Origin: Kribbella sp. VKM Ac-2568
GTDB lineage: Bacteria; Actinomycetota; Actinomycetes; Propionibacteriales; Kribbellaceae
Direction: 5' to 3'
DNA: 64,000 bases
Assembly: GCF_004345365.1 (NCBI RefSeq)
Contig: NZ_SLVF01000003.1
Coordinates: 186,001-250,000, forward strand
Below, one piece after another: positions 50,464-59,987 of the stretch. The notes below the pieces were generated by a model, which had not been told where the DNA came from, ran no database searches, and worked only from the letters and a program-made list of their open reading frames with translations. The position numbers and the translations under genes are program-made. The number at the start of each line of letters is the position of its first letter. The stretch's first letter is position 1.

Positions 50464-51291
50464 ATGAAACGTCGAGTTTTGACCATCGTGCTGGCGGTCG
50501 CGCTGGCCGCACTCGGGACAGCCGCCGTGCTGGTGTACGTCGATCGCGCGGACGCCCGCGCGGTCGCCGGACAGCAAGCGGTGACCGTCCTCGTTGTAGG
50601 CAAGGCGATTCCGTCCGGAACCTCCGCCGCTGACGCGAAGGCATCACTGCACCAGGAGACGTTGCCGGCCTCGTCGGTGTCGGCGGACGCCGTCACGGAG
50701 ATCACGCCAGCGCAGGCGTCGCTCGTCACGTCGTCCGACCTCAGCCCGGGCCAGCTGCTCCTGAAGTCGATGCTGGTGACGGCCGCACAGGCCACCGGCG
50801 GACTGGCGATTCCCGAAGGCAAGGTGGCCGTCACTATCACGCTCTGCAGCCCAGAAGCGGTTGCCGGCAACGTGAAGGCCGGGTCGGACGTCGCCGTCTT
50901 CGGTACGGTCGTCGCCGGCAGCACCGGCGATGTCAGCGCGCAGCCGAACTGCACCGGCCAGCACAAGCAACAGGGCGGCGGCAAGGCCGTCGCCAAGACC
51001 GCGGTCGTCATCCCGAAGGTGCGCGTGATCGCGATCGGCCCGGCCACGTCCCGTACGCCGCAAGACGATGCCAAGACCAGCGACAGCTCCTTCTCGCAGG
51101 GCGCCGCGTCGGCGCAGAACGACCTGACGCTGGTGACCTTCGCCGCGAATCAGATTGACGCCGAGCGCCTGATTCAGCTGTCCCAGACCTCGCTGCCGTA
51201 CCTGGCACTGCTCGGTCCGTCCGCCCAGGTCAAGGTCCAAGACCACGACGAGCCGCTGTTCCCGGTGGCGCCGAAGACCACGAAGAAGTGA
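50464..51291 (+). CDS. cpaB: Flp pilus assembly protein CpaB/RcpC-like (SAF domain)
   Basis: 275 residues with one N-terminal membrane helix (about 4-25), V-T-V-L-V-V-G-K-A-I-P-S-G-T as the start of a SAF-type beta-clip domain, and L-S-P-G-Q-L-L-L-K-S-M-L later. CpaB/RcpC stabilises the outer parts of the Tad machine; in a Gram-positive envelope its exact place is uncertain. AGAGAGAACC precedes the ATG. Confidence 0.85.
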   Translation: MKRRVLTIVLAVALAALGTAAVLVYVDRADARAVAGQQAVTVLVVGKAIPSGTSAADAKASLHQETLPASSVSADAVTEITPAQASLVTSSDLSPGQLLLKSMLVTAAQATGGLAIPEGKVAVTITLCSPEAVAGNVKAGSDVAVFGTVVAGSTGDVSAQPNCTGQHKQQGGGKAVAKTAVVIPKVRVIAIGPATSRTPQDDAKTSDSSFSQGAASAQNDLTLVTFAANQIDAERLIQLSQTSLPYLALLGPSAQVKVQDHDEPLFPVAPKTTKK

Positions 51292-51301
51292 GGGCACCGC
51301 G

Positions 51302-52465
51302 ATGACCATCCTTTGCCAGCCGGCCGCCGCGCCGCACGACCTGATCTCGAACCTCGGTGGGGACGTGCGGTCGGTCGACGACCTCGACGCCGCGCTCCGC
51401 GCCTTGAACCACGACCCCGCCGAGGATCTCGTCGTGGTCGGACCCGAAGCCGACGCCGGGGACGCTCTGCGGTTCGCCGCGGAGCTGCGGTTGGAGCGAC
51501 CGGCCACCGGCCTGATCCTGGTCCGCGAGCACGTGGACGTCGCGCTGCTCACGGAGGCACTTCGAGCCGGGGTGCGGGAAGTGGTTGCCGCCGGCGACAC
51601 CGTGGCACTGGTTGCCGCGTGCGAGCGCTCGCGGACGCTGTCGGGCCGGGTGCGTGTCAACGACGAGCCGGAACCGGTACACCAGGGCAAGATCGTTACG
51701 GTGTTCGCGGCCAAGGGCGGGTGTGGCAAGACCACCATTGCGATCAACCTGGCCGCGGCGCTGTCCGCGGGCGACGGCAACCGAGTCTGCTTGGTGGACC
51801 TTGATCTCTCGTTCGGTGACGTGGCGATCAGCGTTCAGCTCGACCCGGTCCGCACGATCAGCGACGCCTTGCCGATGGCCGGCCATCTCGACACGACAGG
51901 TGCGGTCTCGCTGCTCACGTCGTACCGGCCGGGGCTGGACATGCTGCTGGCGCCGGTGACCCCCGGAGATGCGGAGAAGATTCCCGCCGCGCTGGTCGGC
52001 GAGCTGCTCACGGTACTGCGTGGGATGTTCGACTTCGTCGTGGTCGATACGCCGGCGCAGTTCAGCGAGCACGTGCTCACCGCGATGGACGTCTCCGATC
52101 ACCATGTCCTGCTGACCACGCCGGACACACCAGCACTGAAGAACCTGCGGATCACGCTGGACATGCTCGACCTGCTGTCCTACTCGCGCGACATCCGCTC
52201 AGTGGTGCTCAATCGCTCCGATTCGAAGGTCGGACTGACCTCGGGCGATGTCGAGCGCGTGGTCCGCAGTGCCGTCAACGGGCACGTGCCGTCGAGCCGC
52301 AACGTCCCGATCTCGATCAACAAGGGCACCCCGATCGTGATCGCGACCCCGGCTCATCCGGTCAGCCAGGCAATCACCCGGTTCGCCCACGAACGTCTGC
52401 TCAACCGGCCGGTTGCGGCGAGGTCCAGGGCGTTCGCACGCCGTGCTGCGGGGAGGCGATCATGA
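51302..52465 (+). CDS. cpaE: CpaE-like pilus assembly ATPase (MinD/ParA family)
   Basis: 387 residues. An N-terminal receiver-like domain (about 1-115) lacks obvious phosphorylation residues. The ParA/MinD ATPase follows: deviant Walker A A-K-G-G-C-G-K-T-T at about 137-145, L-V-D-L-D-L-S-F-G-D as switch, and V-V-V-D-T-P as Walker B. CpaE localises Tad components. The gene overlaps cpaF by four bases (ATGA). Confidence 0.92.
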   Translation: MTILCQPAAAPHDLISNLGGDVRSVDDLDAALRALNHDPAEDLVVVGPEADAGDALRFAAELRLERPATGLILVREHVDVALLTEALRAGVREVVAAGDTVALVAACERSRTLSGRVRVNDEPEPVHQGKIVTVFAAKGGCGKTTIAINLAAALSAGDGNRVCLVDLDLSFGDVAISVQLDPVRTISDALPMAGHLDTTGAVSLLTSYRPGLDMLLAPVTPGDAEKIPAALVGELLTVLRGMFDFVVVDTPAQFSEHVLTAMDVSDHHVLLTTPDTPALKNLRITLDMLDLLSYSRDIRSVVLNRSDSKVGLTSGDVERVVRSAVNGHVPSSRNVPISINKGTPIVIATPAHPVSQAITRFAHERLLNRPVAARSRAFARRAAGRRS

Positions 52466-53865
52466 CCCTGTCCGAACGATTGGCCCGGCGTCAGGCACCC
52501 CCTGGGCAACAGCCCCAGACGGTCTCCTCGAGTTCACCGAGTCCGCAGGCGCCGGCCGACGTACCGCGCCGTGCGGCACGGAACGCGGACCCGTTCGCCG
52601 GCGTGAAGCGCAGCGTGCACCAGGGTCTGCTGGAGAGCCTGGGGCCCAAGCTGTACGACGCTCACCTCGACCAGCACGAGCTCGAACAGCAGGTCACGCA
52701 AACCCTGCAGGCAGTACTGCAGCGCGACGACACCCCGATGACCGCAGCCGACCGTGCGCGCGTCGCGCAGGAGGTCGCCGACGAGATCCTCGGCCACGGC
52801 CCGCTCGAGCCCTATCTGCGCGATGCCGGCGTTTCCGAGATCATGGTCAACGGCCACGACCAGATCTACGTCGAACGCGACGGGCGGTTGCTCCCGGTCG
52901 ACGCGGCGTTCACCGATGAGAGCCACCTACGTCGCACCATCGACAAGATCGTCTCCAGAGTCGGCCGCCGGGTCGACGACGCCAGCCCGATGGTGGATGC
53001 GCGTCTGCCCGACGGCAGCCGGGTGAACGCCGTCGTACCGCCGATCGCGCTGGACGGGTCACTGCTCACGATCCGGAAGTTCGCCGCCGACCCCTTCACG
53101 GTCGACGATCTGATCTCGTTCGGCACGCTGACCGGGCCGGTCGCGGAACTGCTGCAGGCGTGTGTGCGGGGCCGGTTGAACGTCCTGATCGGCGGCGGCA
53201 CCGGCTCCGGCAAGACGACGACGCTGAACGTGCTGTCGTCGTTCATTCCCGATGACGAACGCATCGTCACGATCGAGGACGCCGCCGAGCTACAGCTGCG
53301 GCAGGAGCACGTACTGCGGCTCGAGTCGCGTCCGGCGAACGTGGAGAAGCGCGGCGAGATCGCGATCCGCGAACTGGTGCGCAACTCCCTGCGGATGCGC
53401 CCCGACCGCATCATCATCGGTGAGGTCCGCGACGGCGCCGCGCTGGACATGTTGCAAGCCATGAACACGGGCCACGACGGCTCGATCACGACCGTGCACT
53501 CCAACGCGCCACGCGACTCGCTGTCCCGGCTGGAGACCATGGTGCTGATGGCCGGCGTCGACCTGCCGCAGCGGGCGATCCGCGAGCAGATGTCCTCCGC
53601 GCTCGACCTCATCGTCCACCAGGCCCGCCTCAAGGACGGGACACGTCGCATCACGCACATCACCGAGGTCACCGGCATGGAGGGTGAGGTCATCACCCTC
53701 CAGGACGTGTTCCAGTTCGACTTCCACGCGGGCGTCGACGAGCACGGCAGTTTCCGCGGCGCGCTGCGGTCGACCGGCCTGCGCCCGGGCTTCCTCGATC
53801 GGCTCGCTGATCGCGGCGTCTATCTGCCGCCGCGGATGTTCGGCTTGGAAGAGGTCTCCCGATGA
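52462..53865 (+). CDS. cpaF: CpaF/TadA-type secretion ATPase
   Basis: 467 residues. After a variable N-terminus (about 1-50) comes the helical domain with GHGPLEPYLRD and S-E-I-M-V-N-G, then the ATPase core: Walker A I-G-G-G-T-G-S-G-K-T-T at about 243-253, the Asp/His boxes E-D-A-A-E-L-Q and MNTGHDGSITTVHSN, and Walker B R-I-I-I-G-E-V-R. It powers pilus extension (and perhaps retraction) as a hexamer at the membrane. Length is normal. It overlaps both neighbours by four bases. Confidence 0.95.
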   Translation: MTLSERLARRQAPPGQQPQTVSSSSPSPQAPADVPRRAARNADPFAGVKRSVHQGLLESLGPKLYDAHLDQHELEQQVTQTLQAVLQRDDTPMTAADRARVAQEVADEILGHGPLEPYLRDAGVSEIMVNGHDQIYVERDGRLLPVDAAFTDESHLRRTIDKIVSRVGRRVDDASPMVDARLPDGSRVNAVVPPIALDGSLLTIRKFAADPFTVDDLISFGTLTGPVAELLQACVRGRLNVLIGGGTGSGKTTTLNVLSSFIPDDERIVTIEDAAELQLRQEHVLRLESRPANVEKRGEIAIRELVRNSLRMRPDRIIIGEVRDGAALDMLQAMNTGHDGSITTVHSNAPRDSLSRLETMVLMAGVDLPQRAIREQMSSALDLIVHQARLKDGTRRITHITEVTGMEGEVITLQDVFQFDFHAGVDEHGSFRGALRSTGLRPGFLDRLADRGVYLPPRMFGLEEVSR

Positions 53866-55805
53866 CGATCGCGCGACGCATCCGATGGCTGGGTGCCGTG
53901 ACCCTCGGCTTGGCAGTGGTTGTGCCGGGAGTCGCGCACGCGGACGGCGATCCGTCGGCACGGATCGACTCTGTGCAGGTCAGCCAAGGCCATGCCAGCT
54001 TCGTGCTCACGACCGCCAACGTGTCAGGAAAGCTGGACTCGAAGTCGGTGCGCGTCCAGGTCGGCAGCACCTCACTGCCGGCACGGGTGACGCCGGTGAG
54101 CAGCACGACCGTGACAGCAGCTCCGCCGCGCGCGGTGGTCATCGCGCTGGACACCAGTGGCTCGATGGCCGGCTCGGGGCTTGCTGCGGCGCGTCAGGCC
54201 GCGCTGAGCTACCTCGCCAGCCTGCCGAACGACGTCAAGGCGGGCCTGCTCACCTTCTCCGACCGGCCTCGTCTCGCGGTCACGCCGACGACGAACCGCA
54301 CCCTGGTTCGTAACGCCTTGGCTCACGTGCAGGCCACAGGCGACACAGCGTTGTACGACGCTGTCCGCGCAGCCGTCGCCACGCTCGATGCCGCCCGCCT
54401 CGGCTCGTCAGCCCAGCGCAGGCTGGTCGTGCTGTCGGACGGTGTCGACACGTCCAGCAAGGCGAATCTCACGTCGGTGACCAGGCAGCTCGCGGCGGAT
54501 CGCGTCCCGGCTGACGTCGTCGCATTCCGGTACGGCAGCGGTGACGCATCCGCGGCACAGGAGATCGCGTCGGCTGCGGGCGGACGGATACTGACCGCGC
54601 AGAACGCCAGTGAGCTGACGGCAGCCTTCGCTGCCGTGGCGCGGAACTTCACTGCGCGCGCCGAGGTCGACGTCACTGTGCCCGACGCATTGGCCGGCCG
54701 CAGCGTCATGTTGCGGGTCGCCATCGGTTCGGTCAGCGCCAAGACCATGGTGACCTTTGCCGCGGTCACTCTGCCAACTCCTCCACCGGCGCCGACGAAC
54801 GCCGTACAGCCGGCTCGGTCGCACCAGACCATCTGGTCATGGCAGCTTCTCGCGCTGCTGGCCGGCGTCTTCTTGATCGTGGTGCTCGCCGTCGTACTAC
54901 TGCGCTGGCAGGGCTCCCGGGAAGACACTGCGCGTCGGTTGGTCCAGAAGGTCAGCCAGTACGGACCTCGCCGCGACGAGCACCACACCGGTGAGGTGGA
55001 GGGCGCTTCCGCGCGGACCGCGGTCGGACTCGTCGCCCAGGTCCTGCGGTCCAGTGGCGTCGAACAAGGACTTGCCAAGCGGCTCGATCTCGCGGACGTG
55101 AAGCGCAAGCCCGCCGAGTGGGCGTTGCTGGTCCTCTGCGGCAGTGCGGCGCTGGGGGTCGCACTGATGCTCGCAGGCGTCAACGGGCTGCTGAGTTTGC
55201 CGATCGGACTTCTCGTCGGATGGCTCGCCCAACATGTCTTCCTCAACATCCGCATCGGGCGCCGCCGCGCGGCCTTCGGCGAACAACTCCCCGATGTGCT
55301 TCAGCTGATCGTCGGATCGCTTCGCTCCGGGTTCTCGCTGGCGCAGGCCATCGATGCCGCCGTACGCGACGGCACGCAACCGGCCGCGAGTGAGTTCTCC
55401 CGGGCACTCGCGGAGACCAGGATCGGTGTCGATCTCGAGGACGGTCTCACCCACGTTGCGGACCGGATGCATTGCGAGGACCTGCGCTGGGTCGTGATGG
55501 CCACCCGGATCCAACGGGAGGTCGGCGGCAACCTGGCCGAGGTACTGACGAACACCGTCGACACCATGCGCGAACGCGCACAGACCCGCCGCCACGTCCG
55601 GGCGCTCAGTGCCGAAGGGCGGCTGTCCGGCTACATCATCGTCAGTCTGCCGATTGCGCTCGGTGCGTGGCTGACGTTGAGCAAACCGCAGTACATGAGC
55701 CCGCTGTTCACCACACCGATCGGCGTCATGATGGTCGCCACCTGCGTCGGGCTCATCATCGTGGGCGCGTTCTGGATCCGCGTCTTGATCAAGGTGGAGG
55801 CATGA
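53862..55805 (+). CDS. VWA domain fused to TadB-type (T2SS F family) membrane protein
   Basis: 647 residues. A signal peptide (about 1-27) is followed by a beta region and a von Willebrand A domain with an intact MIDAS (D-T-S-G-S-M near 96-101; T and D further on in A-T-G-D-T-A-L-Y-D). A membrane helix at about 326-350 leads to a normal TadB: F-G-E-Q-L-P-D-V-L-Q-L-I-V-G-S-L-R-S-G-F-S-L-A-Q-A and two final helices. TadB and TadC form the membrane platform. The exported metal-binding adhesion domain on a platform protein is unusual and might contact pilin or the wall. Coupled to cpaF by ATGA. Confidence 0.92.
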   Translation: MTIARRIRWLGAVTLGLAVVVPGVAHADGDPSARIDSVQVSQGHASFVLTTANVSGKLDSKSVRVQVGSTSLPARVTPVSSTTVTAAPPRAVVIALDTSGSMAGSGLAAARQAALSYLASLPNDVKAGLLTFSDRPRLAVTPTTNRTLVRNALAHVQATGDTALYDAVRAAVATLDAARLGSSAQRRLVVLSDGVDTSSKANLTSVTRQLAADRVPADVVAFRYGSGDASAAQEIASAAGGRILTAQNASELTAAFAAVARNFTARAEVDVTVPDALAGRSVMLRVAIGSVSAKTMVTFAAVTLPTPPPAPTNAVQPARSHQTIWSWQLLALLAGVFLIVVLAVVLLRWQGSREDTARRLVQKVSQYGPRRDEHHTGEVEGASARTAVGLVAQVLRSSGVEQGLAKRLDLADVKRKPAEWALLVLCGSAALGVALMLAGVNGLLSLPIGLLVGWLAQHVFLNIRIGRRRAAFGEQLPDVLQLIVGSLRSGFSLAQAIDAAVRDGTQPAASEFSRALAETRIGVDLEDGLTHVADRMHCEDLRWVVMATRIQREVGGNLAEVLTNTVDTMRERAQTRRHVRALSAEGRLSGYIIVSLPIALGAWLTLSKPQYMSPLFTTPIGVMMVATCVGLIIVGAFWIRVLIKVEA

Positions 55806-55806
55806 G

Positions 55807-56721
55807 ATGAACCCGACCGTGCTCTTGATCGCGGGAGTCGCCGCGCTCGGCCTCGCCATCGTCATGGCAGTCATCAGCATCACCGCGCGAACTGCCCAAG
55901 GTGGCGTGGCCCGGGCACTCGCCACGATCGACAGTCACTACACGCGGCACGCACCGGTGGAGGTCGAGCCGAAGCGCGATCCGTTCGCCGCACTGCCAGG
56001 CTGGCTGCGCGGAGTCGCCGTACGCCTGTCGCCCTCGGGCATCAGTACGACGCTGCAGCGCCGGCTCGACCTGGCCGGCAACCCGTCGGGGTTGACGCCC
56101 GACCGAGTCCTGGCGGCAAAGGGCCTCGGGCTGTTCATTCTGGGCAGCCTGGGCGGCCTGTACGGGCTTCGGACGATCGGCCTGCTCATCGTGGGCGCTG
56201 CCGTGGCGGCGGCCGTCGGCTTCTTCCTGCCCGACGTCCTGCTGTACAACGCCGGGATCAAGCGACAGGAAAAGATCCAGAAGGCCTTGCCCGACGCGCT
56301 CGACCTGCTCACGGTCTGCGTCGAGGCCGGGCTCGGATTCGACGCGGCGCTGGCGCAGGTCGCTCGTAACACCACTGGCCCGCTGGCTGCGGAGTTCTCC
56401 CGGGTGCTGCAGGAGATCCAGATCGGCAAGTCGCGCTCGCAGGCTCTGCGCGCGATGACGGACCGGACGACTGTGCCCGGGCTGCGGTCGTTCGTGTCCG
56501 CGCTCGTGCAGGCCGGCGAGCTGGGCATCACCATCGCCGACGTACTGCGTGAACAGGCGAAGGAGATGCGGCTGCGGCGCAGGCAACGTGCCGAGGAGAA
56601 GGCGCAGAAGGTGCCGGTGAAAATCCTGTTCCCGCTGGTGTTCTGCCTGTTCCCGTCCATGTTCGTCGTCATCATCGGCCCAGGCGTGATCAGCATCATC
56701 AACGTCTTCTTCGGGAATTAG
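55807..56721 (+). CDS. tadC: TadC-type (T2SS F family) membrane protein
   Basis: 304 residues: an N-terminal helix, two central helices (ILGSLGGLYGLRTIGLLIVGAAV region), the cytoplasmic F domain (K-A-L-P-D-A-L-D-L-L-T-V-C-V-E-A-G-L-G-F-D-A-A) and a closing helix. It pairs with the TadB fusion encoded immediately upstream. Last gene of the pilus operon; a hairpin terminator follows within three bases. Confidence 0.92.
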   Translation: MNPTVLLIAGVAALGLAIVMAVISITARTAQGGVARALATIDSHYTRHAPVEVEPKRDPFAALPGWLRGVAVRLSPSGISTTLQRRLDLAGNPSGLTPDRVLAAKGLGLFILGSLGGLYGLRTIGLLIVGAAVAAAVGFFLPDVLLYNAGIKRQEKIQKALPDALDLLTVCVEAGLGFDAALAQVARNTTGPLAAEFSRVLQEIQIGKSRSQALRAMTDRTTVPGLRSFVSALVQAGELGITIADVLREQAKEMRLRRRQRAEEKAQKVPVKILFPLVFCLFPSMFVVIIGPGVISIINVFFGN

Positions 56722-56723
56722 AC

Positions 56724-56764
56724 GATGGCCTCGACCCCTTCTAGCTCGGGGGGTCGAGGCCATC
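56724..56764 (+). terminator. Terminator of the Tad operon
   Basis: GATGGCCTCGACCCC at 56724-56738 pairs perfectly with 56750-56764 around an 11-base loop, two bases after the tadC stop. Confidence 0.85.
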
Positions 56765-56827
56765 CTGCCGATCGAACCAGCGTCGCGTCAGATGTGGGCG
56801 CGTGGCGACTCCTTCAGATCGCAGTGG

Positions 56828-57778
56828 CTAGCCGTTGATGAACACGTAGTCGGCCTGGTACGGGACGTTGACGAGTGGCGTGGCGTGCGGGTCGCAGGTG
56901 CCGGTCGGCGCGACGCCGCCGACTGTGTTGAGGCGAAGCACCTCGACGGCGTTCGACAGCAGTCCGGAGGAGTCGCCGATCTGGGTGGCGTCGAGGTCCA
57001 GCTCGGCGATGTTGCCCGCGCCGTTGGCGTTCTTGGTGACGACCTTGCCGGTGACAGCGCTGCCGTCGGCTGCCTGCCACTGCGGCGGGCCGGCGGCCGG
57101 CTGGACGAAGGTGTGGTGGATGCCGCCGGTGAGGCGTGCCTCGACGTTGTTCTGGGTGAAGGCGAAGGAGCCGTCGAATTGCACGGTGCAGGCGTAGATC
57201 TGGCTGCCAAAGACCACCGACTCCTGCACTGCGGCCACTCCGGTCGTGCTGACCGCGTGACTGAGCTGGTGTAGCTGGGCACGTACAGCGCCGTTCGGGA
57301 ACTCGTTGGTGCGCAGGTCGGTGTAGAAGCCGTTCGGGTCGGACCTCAATGCGGCAAGCACGGTCGGGTCGGTGACGGTGACGCTACCGGTGGCGAAGCT
57401 ACCCGATGGACGGCTCGTGGTGAACAGAGGCACGACGACAGGGCCGTCCGCTCCTCGACCGGCGGCGTGGATGGCTGCCTCGGTCGGGGTGGCGATTCCG
57501 CGCCATGACACCGAATAGCTGAGCGTGTTGCCCTGAATGCCGATGAGTTCCAGCGCCCGCCCGTCCGGATCGCCGCCCGTCACCTCGTTGCGGCCCTCCA
57601 GGCTCGCGATCAGGACGGCGGGGGCTGCGGTCGGGTCGCCGGGCACGGTGATCCCCGCCGGCGGTGTCGCCTGGCTGTTCGCTGACGCCGCGCTGATGGC
57701 GAGTGTGGCGGATGCGGCAGTCGCGAGGAGAGCGGCGCCGATGCCGCGGGCCAGGCGGCGTTTTGTGCTGCTAGACAT
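56828..57778 (-). CDS. Secreted CHRD and DUF3455 domain protein
   Basis: 316 residues. A signal peptide (about 1-34) precedes a CHRD domain (LEGRNEVTGGDPDGRALELI, L-S-Y-S-V-S-W-R-G-I, then NEFPNGAVRAQLHQL), as found in chordin and bacterial exported proteins. The C-terminal half has FGSQIYACT, F-A-F-T-Q-N-N-V-E-A-R-L, and a Q-A-A-D-G-S-A-V-T-G-K-V segment, matching DUF3455. Both domains are common in exported actinobacterial proteins of unknown role. It converges on the Tad operon. 57779-58033 upstream is empty. Confidence 0.87.
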   Translation of the reverse strand: MSSSTKRRLARGIGAALLATAASATLAISAASANSQATPPAGITVPGDPTAAPAVLIASLEGRNEVTGGDPDGRALELIGIQGNTLSYSVSWRGIATPTEAAIHAAGRGADGPVVVPLFTTSRPSGSFATGSVTVTDPTVLAALRSDPNGFYTDLRTNEFPNGAVRAQLHQLSHAVSTTGVAAVQESVVFGSQIYACTVQFDGSFAFTQNNVEARLTGGIHHTFVQPAAGPPQWQAADGSAVTGKVVTKNANGAGNIAELDLDATQIGDSSGLLSNAVEVLRLNTVGGVAPTGTCDPHATPLVNVPYQADYVFING

Positions 57779-58033
57779 GACGATTGTCCTTCCGGATCTG
57801 CGGCCGACGCTTGTGCACGGCCCACGTCAGGTAGTACGGCGATTTGCCGGCCGGCGCCCAACCGAAACCTGAGGCAAAGCTCACAGCCGCCTAGGTGAAC
57901 CGAACCGATGCCGCACACGTACCGCGCGGGGGCCTGATGGCGAAGGATGAGACCGTCGAGGCGGGCTTCGACGCGGCGATGGTTGCCGCCATCACCGGCC
58001 TCAAGTCCGCACCCGCCTCACCCACGAGGTGAC

Positions 58034-58690
58034 CTAGAGCTTGATGCGGCCGGTTTCGTAGGCCCACATGGCGATCTCGACCCGGTTCCGGGCACCCACC
58101 TTGCCCATCACGCTGGTCAGGTGAGTCTTCACGGTGCTGAGGCTGATGTGCAGCTCCGCGGCGATCTCGGCGTTGGTCCGGCCGGTGGCCGCGGCGATCA
58201 GGACCTGTTCCTCGCGAGTGGTGAGCGGATCGACCGGTTGGACTGGTGTGCGGCCCTTCGGTGGTTCGGAGAACGCGGCCAGCAGCCGTGCGGTGATCTT
58301 CGGCGCGATCAATGCATCACCGTTGGCGGCGGCGTGGATCGCCTGGACCAGCAGGTCGGGGCCGGCATCCTTGAGCAGGAATCCACGCGCGCCGGCCTTC
58401 AGAGCGCCGTACACATACTCGTCGAGATCGAAGGTGGTGATCACCACGATCGCCAGTGGGTCGTCGACATCGGGCCCGGCGAGCTCGCGGGTCGCCGCGA
58501 TCCCGTCCAGGCCGGGCATCCTGATGTCGAGCAGGCACACATCGGGCCGCAGCCGGCGGGCGAACTGGACTGCTTCCAGACCGTCGGCCGCCTGACCGAC
58601 CACCTCGATACCGGGTTGCGCATCGAGGATCATCGCGAGTCCCGTCCGGACGAGATCCTGATCGTCGGCGACGAGTACGCGGATCGTCAT
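58034..58690 (-). CDS. NarL-type response regulator
   Basis: 218 residues. The receiver has V-A-D-D-Q-D, phospho-Asp at about 54 in V-C-L-L-D-I-R-M-P-G, and K in F-L-L-K-D-A. LuxR HTH near 150-210: LTTREEQVLIAAATGRTNAEIAAEL. It is encoded downstream of its cognate kinase with a 4-bp overlap. The kinase-regulator pair diverges from an MMPL transporter gene, whose expression it probably controls. Confidence 0.93.
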   Translation of the reverse strand: MTIRVLVADDQDLVRTGLAMILDAQPGIEVVGQAADGLEAVQFARRLRPDVCLLDIRMPGLDGIAATRELAGPDVDDPLAIVVITTFDLDEYVYGALKAGARGFLLKDAGPDLLVQAIHAAANGDALIAPKITARLLAAFSEPPKGRTPVQPVDPLTTREEQVLIAAATGRTNAEIAAELHISLSTVKTHLTSVMGKVGARNRVEIAMWAYETGRIKL

Positions 58691-59835
58691 CGGCCGACCG
58701 CCGTTCGCGGCAGAACCACGTCGACGGACCAGCCCCGGTCCGAATCGGGTCCCGCGGCGAACGTGCCGCCAAGTAGCGTGGCCCGCTCGGTCATCCCGAC
58801 CAAGCCGTACCCGAGCGGGTTCCGGGGCGCCGAGGTGGCCTCTCCATCGTCGCGGACGGTCAGACGCACGGAGTCGTCGTACGACGTCAGCCGAACGTCG
58901 ATGCGAGTTGCCTGCCGAGCGTGCCGTACGGCGTTCGTGATCGACTCCTGCGCGATGCGATAGATCGCGGCGCCGACCGCTGGTCCGAGGTCGTCGAGGT
59001 CGCCCGACACCTCGACCTCGACCCGCGGCCGGTCCCCGACGCTCCGGGCGAGCCGCTCCAGGTCGGCCACTCCCGGTTGTGGAGCCAGCGCCGCCGTTCC
59101 GTCATCGCGCAGTACGCCGACCATCGTCCGCATCTCGGCGAGAGTACGCGTGCCCTCGGCCTCGATGATGGCGAGCGCATCGACCGCGGCTTCGGGGCGG
59201 GTGGCCGCGACGGCTCGGCCGGCCTGGGCCCGGATGACGATGGCCGAGACGTGATGAGCGACCGTGTCGTGCAGCTCCCGGGCCAACTGCTCGCGCTCCC
59301 GGAGTCGCACCTGGTCCAGCTCGCGGACCCGGGCGGACCACCAATAGCGGACCGCGGCCCCGACTGTCGCCGGGAACAGCAGGAACATGCTGCCGGCGGC
59401 AGCTTCGCCGTACCCGGTGAAGTCACTGATGATTCCGAGCACCAGCGCCACCAGGATGAACGCCAGGCCGATGAGGATCTCGCGGCCGGATCCCCAGCGA
59501 ACGAGTGAGTACGGCAGCAACACCACGCAGATCATCGTGTACAGGCCGAAGGTCGCTTCTCCACTGATCAGGGCTACGAGGTTGACCACGATCAGGGCGC
59601 CGAACACGGCGGCCACCACGGCCAGCGGGTAGATACGACGCCACAGGAGAGCGCACACGGTTGCCACGGCGAGCACCAGTGCGACGGGCCTCCAGACCAC
59701 GTCCTCACGGAGAACGCCTTCGAGAACGACCGCCGTCAGCAGGCCGGCGACGAGCACCCAGTCGCGCCACACCCGCTTGGGTGGGTCGGGTGCTCGCGGC
59801 TCGGCCAGCAGCGAGCGGACGGCGTTTCTCACCAT
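58687..59835 (-). CDS. Sensor histidine kinase (HisKA_3 type)
   Basis: 382 residues. Four or five membrane helices (about 20-160), then REREQLARELHDTVAHHVSA with the phospho-His, and a HATPase with A-Q-E-S-I-T-N-A-V-R-H-A and V-R-D-D-G-E. Shared plan with DesK/NarX-like kinases of actinobacteria. The ATG at 59835 is used; a GTG two codons upstream is possible. It is divergent from the MMPL gene with 152 bp between starts. Confidence 0.92.
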   Translation of the reverse strand: MVRNAVRSLLAEPRAPDPPKRVWRDWVLVAGLLTAVVLEGVLREDVVWRPVALVLAVATVCALLWRRIYPLAVVAAVFGALIVVNLVALISGEATFGLYTMICVVLLPYSLVRWGSGREILIGLAFILVALVLGIISDFTGYGEAAAGSMFLLFPATVGAAVRYWWSARVRELDQVRLREREQLARELHDTVAHHVSAIVIRAQAGRAVAATRPEAAVDALAIIEAEGTRTLAEMRTMVGVLRDDGTAALAPQPGVADLERLARSVGDRPRVEVEVSGDLDDLGPAVGAAIYRIAQESITNAVRHARQATRIDVRLTSYDDSVRLTVRDDGEATSAPRNPLGYGLVGMTERATLLGGTFAAGPDSDRGWSVDVVLPRTAVGR

Positions 59836-59987
59836 GCCCACAGCGTAGGGACTCCGGGCGCCGAGCGGATCGGCTCAAAGTACGGTACGCGACCCGGCTG
59901 ATCGGCCGAGGGAAGTCCGTCTCATCGCCTGAGGTGGGGGCTGGCCCCTCGGCCACACGATGAGTCCAACTCTCGCTGAAGGGATCC

